Below, piece after piece: positions 12,306-22,800 of a DNA stretch of 64,000 bases (position 1 is the first letter of the stretch; each line of letters opens with the position of its first letter). The stretch comes from Bedellia somnulentella. Lineage: Eukaryota; Arthropoda; Insecta; Lepidoptera; Bedelliidae. A program made the position numbers and the translations under genes. The DNA lies in contig OY755173.1 of the NCBI GenBank assembly GCA_963576735.1, positions 4,806,873 to 4,870,872 of the forward strand, given 5' to 3'. The notes under the pieces were generated by a model. That model had not been told where the DNA came from and did no database searches. It worked only from the letters and a program-made list of their open reading frames with translations.

Positions 12306-14220
12306 GTCATTTTTGATAACAAAAATTATATAAGGAAACCGTACATTGGCAGATTCTTTTTATACTTTTTGTTTATATTTAAATTGAATTCGACTTATAA
12401 ATCAACAAGCAGCGGCTGCATGCACGAATAAATGTCTCCATCCGCAAACGGTTGATACGGTCAACTTTGGCTCAACTCAGACCTAAACTCATGGGAAAAT
12501 AATCCTTATCTCAGACTTCATGTATTTTGAATTGTTCTCCTCATCTATTTTATTTATGTTGGTTGATAATATGACTACAATTTTATGACTTTAGGCATAT
12601 TTAAATTAAGCAAGTTTACTTCTTTGTATTTAAAGTGCTCAAAACTCTTAAACTCTTGAGTTGCGGCTCATTGGCGGACAACAGGAAAAATAACGATTTC
12701 ACCATGATTTGACACTCATTAGTGTGTCTGAGTACAAGGTATAACCCAGTAGTGGGTATGATAATAAGGTAAGCAATTTTTAAGAAGGAACAACGTCTTT
12801 AACAAAATTATTAAAAGTTATCATGAACAGCTAAAGACCGGTCGATATGGAGAACTATGTCTATCTATAGACATCTATGGGCTGAAATAAATTATATGCT
12901 CTTTAAAATGGCAACAAAGATAAACGTCAATGGTATTTACCCCAAGTGCGTTTGAAGTTTCACTTGTTGTCATCTTGCCTGGATTTGGATATATCTTCCA
13001 CTGGGCCAACTTAAACCGAGTGTTTTGGATATCTTCTGGGACCGATGTAAATGCGACATTAGTTGTTATTTCTTCTGCGATGTGCAATAAAAAGTTTTCT
13101 AATCTATAGGAGACTATTGTATTCTTGAAAGTCAAGCGTCAATGTCACTAGGAGTTATGCCAGTTAATATATTGAGTTCAAGCATCAAACTAACGAGTTT
13201 GGTTGCTTTTTGGATAGTGTAATCTCTATTGCTTCTATGCCATTTGGAAATGCCTTGCAATAAGACTTCTTTATGTATAAACATGGATAGAGTGCTTTGT
13301 ATATCAACTTGGACCAATGTAATAAATAATAAATAAATAAAATTGTTAACGTAAACGTGACATAAGGTAGGAATAGGAGCTACTACTGCTACTACTAATA
13401 TTTAATCTGTGAGTAGGAGTACTGTTTGTACCTACTAGCGTGCATGCAAGCCTGGCTAGGTGAAATAATGTAAACGTGGTTCGAATTTCCCAGTTCTGTT
13501 ATAAAAATCATTCAGTTCGTCGTTTTCATTTCGTAGTTCGTTCTTTTTGTTTTCGTTCAATCAAATATAATTTCTGAGGATTTTGGTGCTGCCGTAAGAT
13601 AAAATTATATTTACAGTGTTTTTAGTGAAACTTAGTAAATATTCATGTATAATGTGATTAAAACATAAGTTTCACGTTGGCAAAAACTATTTAAAGACTG
13701 GTGAGTGTTCTCTTTTCACAATACATTAGAATAGCTTTATTTATGGTATCGTATGTTCGATCATCCCACACTCAATGGCCTTATTTCTTTCTCGTCTTGG
13801 ATTTACAAAGATTTTAAACAAGACAATATGTTATTTATTTGAGGAACATATAATTCATGGTTACTTGTCATTTAAATCTGTATGTATGATATTAGCTTTG
13901 AGATTCTGACATCATTCTAGGTGGTGTGTTAAATATTCTGTAGACATAATACAGAACCAATATTCTCCTAACAATATACAATCTTAAAAAAGTTTTACTT
14001 ATTTCGATGTTTTCTTTTATTACTATAGAAATTATTTTTTTCACCAGTCTTTTCATTAGTATTTTTTCTTGTCTGACTCATCTTTCTATTCATTATATTG
14101 GTATAGTCATACATTTGGAAATTCTCAGCTGGGTGATGATCCGGATGATCCACTTTATTACACAATCATTCTGTTTTCCACATATGATTTTATTTCCAAG
14201 ATAGTACAGTCACTCTATTA
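12306..14220. other. Intergenic stretch with only one weak exon-like signal
   Basis: AT-rich sequence. Apart from the exon-like fragments near 12941-13317, I see no gene, no clear repeat and no RNA gene here. Confidence 0.4.
12941..13317 (-). pseudogene. Unidentified exon-like protein fragments
   Basis: On the minus strand two adjacent open stretches look more protein-like than their surroundings. The downstream one (13103-12941) is framed by a TATAG acceptor and a GTAAAT donor, and it reads ENFLLHIAEEITTNVAF and onward. The upstream one (13317-13132) ends in a stop. Both hold a similar short motif (TSVPEDIQNTRF and TLVQVDIQSTLS), so they may be internal repeats of one protein. I do not recognise the family. 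They could be exons of a small gene, a decayed duplicate or chance. Confidence 0.25.
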
Positions 14221-14224
14221 GTTG

Positions 14225-15010
14225 GTGTAGGCAGTGACTATCAATAGCCACTTTGTATAATCATTATATATACAAAAACTCTTTTCATACATGCCCTTTT
14301 ATTCTGCAGACTTTGAATGCCTACTTTTTGAGTACATTCTCTATTTGATCTAGTGTCCTCTGTGGTCTCAGTTGTCCTCTTCTGGCATTACAATCCATAA
14401 CGGTTTTATATATATATCTCATACCGTGTAGTGTCGGCTTAGAATAACATTACATTACCCCATTTCAACCCATGGGTGATCGTAAAAGGCGACTAAGGGT
14501 GTAGTGGCTTTTTTCTGACTGTGACTTCCAAAAATGGCTGAGGAATTTCTCATTCCAAAGATGTGGCTACCCCATTTAGGGATTTATAGCTGTGAGTATA
14601 TGTGTATGTATGTATACATCTTATCAATATTTTTTTAAATATCCCTCAATGTGCCCAAACCATCTTTATTTTTGGTTTTCTATCTTTTTACTCATCTTTC
14701 ACACCGCACCTTCCACAAACCACACTAATTCTTACTTGATTACATGATGTAACATATCATTTTTTGTGAGGAAACTCATCTCTACTGCAATTGTTGTACA
14801 CTTCTCTCTGCATGTTTCTTCTGCCACACCCAACATTTGTTGCCATATGTAATCATAGGAACTAGAACAGCAGCATGCACTGTTATCATCATCCTAGATA
14901 GTCCTTTTGTTTATTCATTTTACATGATCATTTGTTGTCATGTTTGGACTATGGCAGAGTATATCTCTTCAGTTACTGATAACAGAGAGTAGCATCAAAT
15001 TTTTAACTAT
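14225..15010 (-). mobile_element. Old RTE fragment interrupted by a short RTE-related element
   Basis: The minus strand matches the 3' coding part of the RTE at 8520: the antisense of the GHIERM region near 14640-14670 and of the NKRA..KR region near 14290-14310. Many substitutions show age. A younger short element (14424-14615) is inserted inside it, so the old copy was already in place. Confidence 0.75.
14424..14615 (+). mobile_element. Short RTE-related element (internally shortened copy)
   Basis: Starts CCGTGTAGTGTCGGCTTAG and ends TAGCTGTGAGTATATG plus a TATG tail. The middle third of the family consensus is missing. Nested in an old RTE fragment. Confidence 0.8.
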
Positions 15011-15061
15011 TTAATTGATTTGGATGTCAATTAGTTAGTATATATAGTTTTTGTTTATAAA

Positions 15062-15243
15062 TATTCTCATGGCTATATTTCCCAAGAAGGGGTAGCCAGA
15101 GCTTAAGAATTAAAAATTCCTGAGCCAATTTTGAAAGTTGAGTGGGGAAAATACTGTGAAATTTTTGATGATGGGTCTCCAACTGCATCTGCCCAACAAT
15201 CACTTAATTAAAAAGCCCCTACACCCTAAGGTGCCTCTTACAA
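15062..15243 (-). mobile_element. Short RTE-related element, 5' truncated
   Basis: Contains the family blocks GGGGTAGCCAGAGC, GAGTGGGGAAAA and GGGTCTCCAACTGCAT on the plus strand, so the element is on the minus strand. It ends at the GCCTCTTAC block, lacking the first ~60 bases. Confidence 0.8.
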
Positions 15244-15683
15244 AAACCACAAAAAAATGTGTATTAGTGTTATTCAAAGATGTCACTACTCAGCTCTTAA
15301 CATTAGTTTTTATCTAAATTATTTATTTCACTACTGTTGGTATGTTAAGGTTCCCATGAATATTTTATTGATGGCAGACAACAAATGCTATTGGTACCCG
15401 TGTTTTTTAGCTGTACACTATGTCCAGATAGATCTTAGTCATGACATTAGAGATGAGATGATCCATAAACTTAGTAAACTATTATTTTGATGAACGAATG
15501 AACTAATCTCAATTATTTTCTATTACTATAATCCTCTCACATGTAGTCTTCTGGTTAGATGGAAGCTGAGATATTTGAAGCAATTGCGATATTTGAAAAT
15601 AACTTATTTATTCATAATTTGAATGTTTTGTTCATGAAAACCTCATGTGGGGATTATTACTAATAAATAAAGAATAAATAAAG

Positions 15684-15910
15684 AAAAGGAAAATCCCGAC
15701 GCAGGCGGGAATCGAACCCATGACCTCGGGTATACGCTCGGAGGTAGGGAACGCCAACACTACTTAAAAGCTTAAAGAAACAAAGGATAGAAGAATTTCG
15801 CACTGGCAGCCATTGACACGGTAGCTCAATTGGCAGAGCGACGGGGGCGTATACCCGAGGTCGCGGGTTCGATTCCCGCCTGTGTCGAGATTTTTCTTTC
15901 CTTTATTTAT
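15684..15910. mobile_element. Palindromic tRNA-like element
   Basis: A ~50-base inverted repeat: the left arm at about 15691-15742 (GCAGGCGGGAATCGAACCC) pairs with the right arm near 15840-15892 (GGGTTCGATTCCCGCC). Both flanks are similar A/T-rich mirror sequence. It looks like two tRNA-derived heads in opposite orientation around a ~100-base core. Confidence 0.65.
15815..15887 (+). pseudogene. tRNA-like sequence, 73 nt, degenerate anticodon arm
   Basis: Fits the tRNA layout by length. The acceptor GACACGG pairs with CTGTGTC. The D arm is GCTC..GAGC and the T arm GCGGG/CCCGC has loop TTCGATT. The anticodon stem (ACGGG with ACCCG) does not pair properly, and position 33 is G rather than U. 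This looks like a tRNA-derived head or pseudogene, not a working tRNA. Confidence 0.55.
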
Positions 15911-16214
15911 CCTTTAGTCATTAGTAATTTATTCATGTTAACATAACACCATACAACAAAAACAATAATAGTATGCACAAATATAAACAACATTAAAAAT
16001 AATAATATTAGTGCTATGGATATACAAACTAAGTCCTAACTCAGCTTGTTATTGCCAACAGGCAAAACACTGGTTTTTTAATTAAGGCCTACACTACACT
16101 TGTTATTACCAATCATTTAAAAATGTTTAGAAGTAAAGTTTGATGCCTGCCATATTTAAGAGAAAGAATTTACAGGTAACTCACTATTCCGAAAAGAGGT
16201 AGAAGTAAGCAGTA

Positions 16215-16430
16215 ATAGTGGTAGCCAGAGCTTAAGAGCTGGAAACTTTTCCACCACATTTGAAAGTTGATAGGGGACAAGACAAATAAAGTATCATTGG
16301 TGATGTGTCTCCAATCGCATCGCCCAAAAACCACTTAAAAAAGCCCCACACCCTTTGTCGCCTTTTACAGCGCAGTGGGTAGAAAAGGGAAGTGACTTTT
16401 AAGCCGGTACTACACGCCACAGTCAATTAA
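16215..16430 (-). mobile_element. Short RTE-related element
   Basis: Shows GGTAGCCAGAGC, TGTCTCCAATCGCATCGCCC and a terminal CCGGTACTACACG (reverse of the family 5' end). Moderately diverged. Confidence 0.75.
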
Positions 16431-16617
16431 ACACAATCACAATTAACCATAAAACAAATGAAGTAATTGAAGTTTAAACTAAATGAATATGTATTAATAC
16501 TATATCGAGGGTAAAAACCTGAGAGTAACACCAACGGCTCATATTATAACTCCATGAAATAGATATTATATTGATGTGTGTCAGCTTATAAAAGCACTAA
16601 CCTATTTCTATCACCGA

Positions 16618-16795
16618 GTGTCGTAAATGGCGGATTAGAGAATTGGGGTATTTTAAGTGATTGTTGGGTTATTCGGCCGCAGACCCATCAATAACAATCT
16701 TTATATTCCCCACTCAAGTTTCAAAAGTGGCTGGGAGTCTCTAAATTTGAAAGGTTATCCTTTTGGGGAATTATAACCTTGGATATACGTATGCA
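16618..16795 (+). mobile_element. Short RTE-related element, strongly diverged
   Basis: Recognisable only by block order: GTCGTAAATGGCG, GACCCATCAATAACAA, CCCCACTCAAG and AAAAGTGGCTG. Confidence 0.5.
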
Positions 16796-16889
16796 TTTAA
16801 ATATTCCAAGAGAAATAGTAAGATAATATCGACACGCTTATCTCAACTCATGTGAACAGATCTTTACCCGTGTTCCATATTTAGTTTGT

Positions 16890-17000
16890 CTGATAAGGCG
16901 CGCCAGGGCGACGGGGTGGCGTCTCGTCACTCCGTCAGTCAGTTCAGTTCCGGGGAGGTCGATAACCGTGCACTGCACCCCGTACGCGTACCGTACATGC
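16890..17000 (+). promoter_or_regulatory. GC-rich candidate upstream promoter
   Basis: Short GC-rich island in AT-rich DNA, with CGTCAGTCAGTTCAGTTCC near 16937. This includes arthropod initiator-like TCAGT motifs. It could be an upstream promoter of the integrin gene 2.9 kb away, or unrelated. Confidence 0.25.
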
Positions 17001-18354
17001 AACCGTTAATACTGTCAATACAAGGAAACTTGCTCAATCTTCGATGCCGTTAAATACTATGGATTGTGGGATATCGGCATTTTCTAACGATAGCTACTGA
17101 CTCAGAATTTGTTTGGTATCTAAGGCATGCTTTAAGCTTAGTGATTTCTGAACTGTATAATAGATTAGAAATGTTCTTTAATTGTAATGGTCTCCAAATT
17201 TCGTAGACTAAATATGTATGTTCAATTCAAGGTATTGCAAAGATGTCCGGTATAAATAAATAAAATTATTTAAAAGAGGTGTACGCGTAAGTGCCTTTCG
17301 TCATTTCGTTATAAACATTGAAGCATTTATTTTCGATGTGGCTGAAACCCCATACCTTTTTTTAATAAATCTAAAATTTAGATTAAAGCGTTCAATATAT
17401 TTTTTCTTTTATTAACCGAGTTTATGTGTGTCTATTTTACGTAAAACGATGTATTCGTAAGCAATGAAAGAATAGAGTTAAAAACATGGCGCTCTATGAT
17501 TAAAAGTAGAAGAAGTTGCGCTACCTATGTTTAAACTTCCAAAAATCATATTAGACGAGCCGGAACTCAATGTTACAAAAAATATTTTTTTTTTAGTTAC
17601 AGTAACTCATTTTCGTCTCTGGGTAAAATAACCATAACTTATTATCTTATCGGTGATGTACGACCTAAATACCAGGGGTTGCCGAAAACGAATGAAGAAG
17701 ACTAACTGTCTACATCTTTTTAAAACATTGCCGTGAGCAAATACATATTTACAGAAATGTTCATACTACAAACACCTTAAATTTGAAGAACTCTGTCCGA
17801 ATGTAGACAAAACAGTATCGGTGCTAACCGTGCATGTGATACTCATACCGATTACCAACTCCTAAGGTTATTAAATTCTACCCTCCCTCGCTGAAAGTTG
17901 TAACTATTTCTCGTTCCTCTGAATGTTTTCAATTTAATAACTTCTAAACCAGTTGGCTTTGATTGACCTACAATAGCTGGTGTTCCAATATTTTTTTTTA
18001 TCAGCTTGTAATAGTGACTTCATTAAACTTGGTATATCGACATTAAGCACCAGAAAATTTCTATAGTATGTCGAATATCAAATGAAGATAGAAACACATT
18101 ATCACATTGTCAGCTCTAGCTACTTGCTTGCTCGCATGCTCTCGATAAATGAAAACAATTTCTTAACTTACGCCCCAAATAAGAAACAAAAATAATTACT
18201 CCTCGATCCGTTCCAAAATGTGTATACTGTTATACATTGCAAATGCTTATTTCATTATTACCACTAAAGAATCATTATATTAATAAGTGCTGGAATTAAA
18301 AAAACTTTATAAATTTGTCATTATACGGCAGCGTTATCTTGTTCTATAGCCTTT

Positions 18355-18527
18355 AGAGCTTATTCCATTTGTCTGAATGAAGACGTCTGAAAGCCACAGA
18401 ATCTGAATTCAGACTAGTGGAATAACGTTCAAACTGAAATTTGTGTAGTGGAATAACAAGCGTCTGCGGCAGTAACTTCGAAGGACGTCTGAATTCAGCA
18501 ACGACAAAGTGTAATGGAATAAGCTCT
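18355..18527. mobile_element. MITE-like inverted-repeat element, 173 bp
   Basis: Ends are mirror copies: AGAGCTTATTCCATT at 18355 and AATGGAATAAGCTCT at 18513-18527. Internal GACGTCTGAA blocks also mirror each other. No coding capacity. Probably a non-autonomous DNA transposon. Confidence 0.65.
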
Positions 18528-19038
18528 TTTTAAATAATTGAATATCTTTATTGTTCCCTGTTTATGTTTACACTTTGCAATAAATAATCGAACAACGGAT
18601 GTGATTTTATTGGTATCAAGCATCCTTTAGTTGAATCATCGCTTTATTGAAAATGACGTAAGCACACCGACTCACCAATGACCTACACAAATGAACACCG
18701 GTTTTTATGACACCTTGACGAATTATTCAACACCAATGCTGTTTGTGCTATTAACACATACTATTCAGCATATATATTTTTATTAAGTCATATCTATGTT
18801 AAGCTTGTTTTTTGCATCTTATCTACAAAAAGTTATAAATAAATAAATAGTTGTGCTATTTTAAACCGATCTCATACATAACCCTATCACAATGGTTCGG
18901 TTATTTGTTTTAGTGACCGAACTAAAAATAAGTATGTGTGATGTACATGATAAAGCAGTGTCGGGAAAGCCATATAATGATGCAGTAAATATTATTGACG
19001 CATGACGCACAGCTGTTAGCAATGTAAGACAACGTTAG

Positions 19039-19469
19039 TCAGTCTCCGCGACCGCTCCGCCGTGTGTTTGCGCAGCGCACACCGCACCGGCTCGACTATA
19101 TCGCAGCTGCACTTCAAATAAACATTAAAACAACTCCACCGTTGCATATCTTATACATCCCAAGCTGAAACAACTTCGTTAATAACAGAACTGTCTTGTG
19201 TTACGTGAATGTGAAAGGATTTCCAAATGTCAACAGCTCGTTTATCTCTCCGGTGCAACATAATGGTTGGTCAAATCGATATTGTAGTCAACCGAGTAGG
19301 TTTACTATAGTGATAAGAGTGTCTGTGTCGGTTGACCTACTAGACGGGTAGATTGACCCAGCAGTGATACAATAGAGTGATAGACGGCTGAGGTGGATTT
19401 GAGAGAGCGTGCGCCGTGGCCTCATTAACGTGGCGTGGGCGGGCGCCCTTTCTCGCGGTACGCCTACAG
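19039..19469 (+). promoter_or_regulatory. Probable integrin transcription start and 5' UTR exon
   Basis: An initiator-like TCAGTC at 19039 opens a GC-rich stretch. At 19470 there is a strong donor (CTACAG then GTGAGC). The next acceptor, TTTCTTTACAG, ends at 19809, just before the coding exon. I infer a non-coding first exon 19039-19469 and a ~340 bp intron. Confidence 0.4.
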
Positions 19470-19555
19470 GTGAGCGCCAACCGGTCACCACTACACACCA
19501 CACGTGCACACATTTAGATGAATGAACTATTTCTTTGTAGCTTCGTATTATAGCT

Positions 19556-19800
19556 GTGTAGTGTCGGCTTAGAATATGACGACAGCATTTCTTTCCGTAA
19601 TTGTTCTTAAGAAAGACTAAGGCTATTGGGGCTTTTAATGGGATTTTTTGACGATGCGATTGGAGACCGGTCATCAACAACTTATATCTTACAATCTTTT
19701 TCCTTACGAAACTTCCGGCTGAGGAATTTCTCATTTTCAAGTTTTGTCTACCCTTTCTTGTGTAACTGCATGTAACTATTTCTGTATGTATGTAACTATT
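19556..19800 (+). mobile_element. Short RTE-related element in the integrin 5' UTR intron
   Basis: Begins GCTGTGTAGTGTCGGCTTAG and keeps GGCGATGCG-like and GGCTGAGGAATTTCT blocks. It ends in a TATG-rich stretch directly before the acceptor pyrimidine tract of the first coding exon. Confidence 0.75.
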
Positions 19801-19846
19801 TCTTTACAGATTTGGATCTGAACAAGCAACAAACACAAACAACAAA

Positions 19847-22800
19847 ATGCAACATTCGTTGCTTCTTCCTTTAGGGCTTCTAGCATGCATGCTAGTGGCA
19901 TGCCAGGCTCAGAGAGCCGAGCAACTGTTAGCACAAAACCCGTGTTCGAGCAAAATGACTTGCAGCGACTGTATACGGACGGCGAGCTGCGCCTGGTGCT
20001 TCCAAGCGGATTTCAAGGAGCCCCGGTGCTTTAACCCGGCTTTGGAATCTGGCACGGGGGGCTGCGCTGAGGAATTCATTTATGACCCCGACAATGAGCG
20101 AATTATTGACACGAAAGATAATAGGGAATTGAGTCGAGGTTTGTATTTTTTTAAATGTTATTTATTATTCGTAATATAGTTAAAACAATATTGTCTAGAA
20201 TTCTTAAATGTGTATAAGAAGCGCATCCTTCATTTCGGTTTTATTATTTCGAAGTTATGATCCTTCTTATGACTATATAAGAATCATATTATTTTCGTCT
20301 TAAGTAATATGTAATGTAGGTTTAATGTATCGTTCTTAACAATAGGCGTTTGACTTTGGAAACAAAATCTTTTAATTCTCAAACCATTCCAAACTTTTTA
20401 AAAAATCTATCCTTTTGCTGTACAATACAGTACAGGTTAATTACGATATTATTTATTTTTTAAGAATAAAGCCGTAAGTAAAGGATTACTTATATAATAA
20501 AAACAACATTTAACATGTTGGTAGTTAAAATTTTGTGACTCAGTGCTGCTACTTAAGTACTAGTACTTTTAAGTAGTTGCTTGTGCTAATTGGTCGATGT
20601 AATACCCTGTCTGTCACTTCTGTTATTTCGTTACTGAATTAGGTTGAACACATGTCTGAAATTAGGTTCTTTGATCGAAGCTAAGAGAAGAATTACTGAA
20701 AATCCCACGGAAACGAACTTGGGACCTAGAATTGATATATTTTATGAAATATCTAATAATTGGAAATGATTCTATGAGCATTCAAAGTCATAAACAGCTA
20801 ATATTATTGGTTATTGATGTTACTATTAGATCGAGGCTATCAATAAATCTACACATACGAGCCAATTTTTTTCATGGGATAGGTATAGATGTATCTTGAC
20901 ATTTAAGTTATGGCATGAGCATAATATACGTATAGTTTGATGTGCTACATCGATTGTCCAGCCTCCATCTCTGCATCTTTCCTAAAGTCAAATTTATTTG
21001 TCAATATTGCTAACACTGACTAGAACCATCCTGATGACCTCACAAGTGACCAAGTCACGTAATGTCAAGAAGTGTTAGTACTCATCCTTTTGATGATTTA
21101 CAACAATCCATATCATTTCAAAATACCACAATCCATCCAGGTGGCCGCAGAGGTTACAGCGAGTCAGCCTACGAGGAAACCAAAGGGGGATCCGGATCGT
21201 ACGGGGCGGCGGGCGCGGCAGGAGGGTTCGCAGGGGAGGCGGGGGCAGCGGGGGCGGCGGCCGACGAGCTCGTGCAGGTCAAACCACAACGGGTCACGCT
21301 TAAACTACGGATGCGTAAGTTATTTGCTGTATATGATCATTGCTACGCATATCTTCATATGATCTTTCAGGGGCAGCATTTATGTTAAGGTAATTCTTCT
21401 TCTCAGTCGTAACACTCTTGACATACTTTTCGTGGCGTATTAAGACAATACTGAACTTTATAAAAGTGCAGGGTATAATATAAGCTATCTGAAATAGATG
21501 TTAAATGAGTTAAATAGCAATAAAATGATACGTCGACAGTTATCAAACATTATAAGTATATAAGCATAAACGTTCACGCCGAATATCCCCGAAGGGGTTG
21601 GCAGAGGTACTAATACTTCTGAACATCACGTGACTTTGCCACCTGGTGTTCAGAGTACCCACGTTTTGCATGGACAGTGTACTCACGTGATAGGGGGCAA
21701 GCCTATCGCCTAAACATTCTAATGAAAATAATGCATATGGGGATCTGTTCAATTCCTTGACATTCTACGCAAATGTAAACTCTTAAAGCCTACTGATTTA
21801 AAGCAAACAAGTCCAAAAATTTAACCTAAATTGGTGTCACCTAAGTTTTAAACAAAATAACTAGAAAGTACTCAAATATAGGCTAAAACTAATACCAATA
21901 TTGTCTGCATCATTCCCTCCAGATCAAATGCAAAAACTGGACGTAGCATACTCACAAGCCCAAGACTATCCCATCGATCTCTACTATCTCATGGACCTGT
22001 CACGTTCTATGAAGAACGACCGAGACAAGCTGAGTACCCTGGGCACCCAGTTGTCCAGTACCATGAGGAATATCACCTCCAATTTCCGCATCGGGTACGG
22101 ATCCTTCGTCGATAAGGTTGTCATGCCTTACGTGTCTACTGTTCCTAAGAAGTAAGTTTTATTGTGTTTACTTTTTAGCTATAGCTTGTGCATTAAAAGA
22201 TGTGATGTTATGGGACAGCTGTCAATAAGAACAAATATAAAATAAAAAGTACCTATCTATAACTACCCGCGAGAGTCATGGGAAGCGACTTATGGCTTTG
22301 GGTCTCTGTGTATCTGGTGTATTATGTAGCCACATCAAGAGATCTACCAACAGCTATCCTTTTTTTACAAATTTTTACTTACTCAACTTCAGGAAGTAGC
22401 TGAAGGATTCCTATTCTGAAGCGCTACTATGTCGATGAACAAACTATGTTAAACGTACCACTTTTTATTCGCTTTTACTTTATTTGCTGATTTAAAAGCG
22501 ATGCATTTTATACACAAGTTTTTTTAAAGCCTCAAAGCATGACATTATTATACGTTAACATTTTGTTATTATCTTTTCAGTTTGGAAAAGCCTTGCGACT
22601 TCTGCGCAGCACCATATGGATACAAAAATCAAATGTCCCTCAGCAAAGACACTGATTTCTTTAATGTAAGTTTAACTTAAATACATGCATAATCAGTATT
22701 TATTTATTTTTATTAAGTGTTTAAAATTAAAGAGGATGATGGATGTCAGTGAATTGGTGAAAGATATATGTAGAACCAATTTGCAATTACGAAGTGTGCA

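Noticed and set aside
15690..15745. A second tRNA gene on the minus strand
   Set aside because: Only the anticodon-to-T-arm half is present; no D arm or acceptor pairing.
19288..19740. 150-codon minus-strand frame upstream of integrin
   Set aside because: It runs antisense through a short retroelement and the 5' UTR, with no protein-like character.
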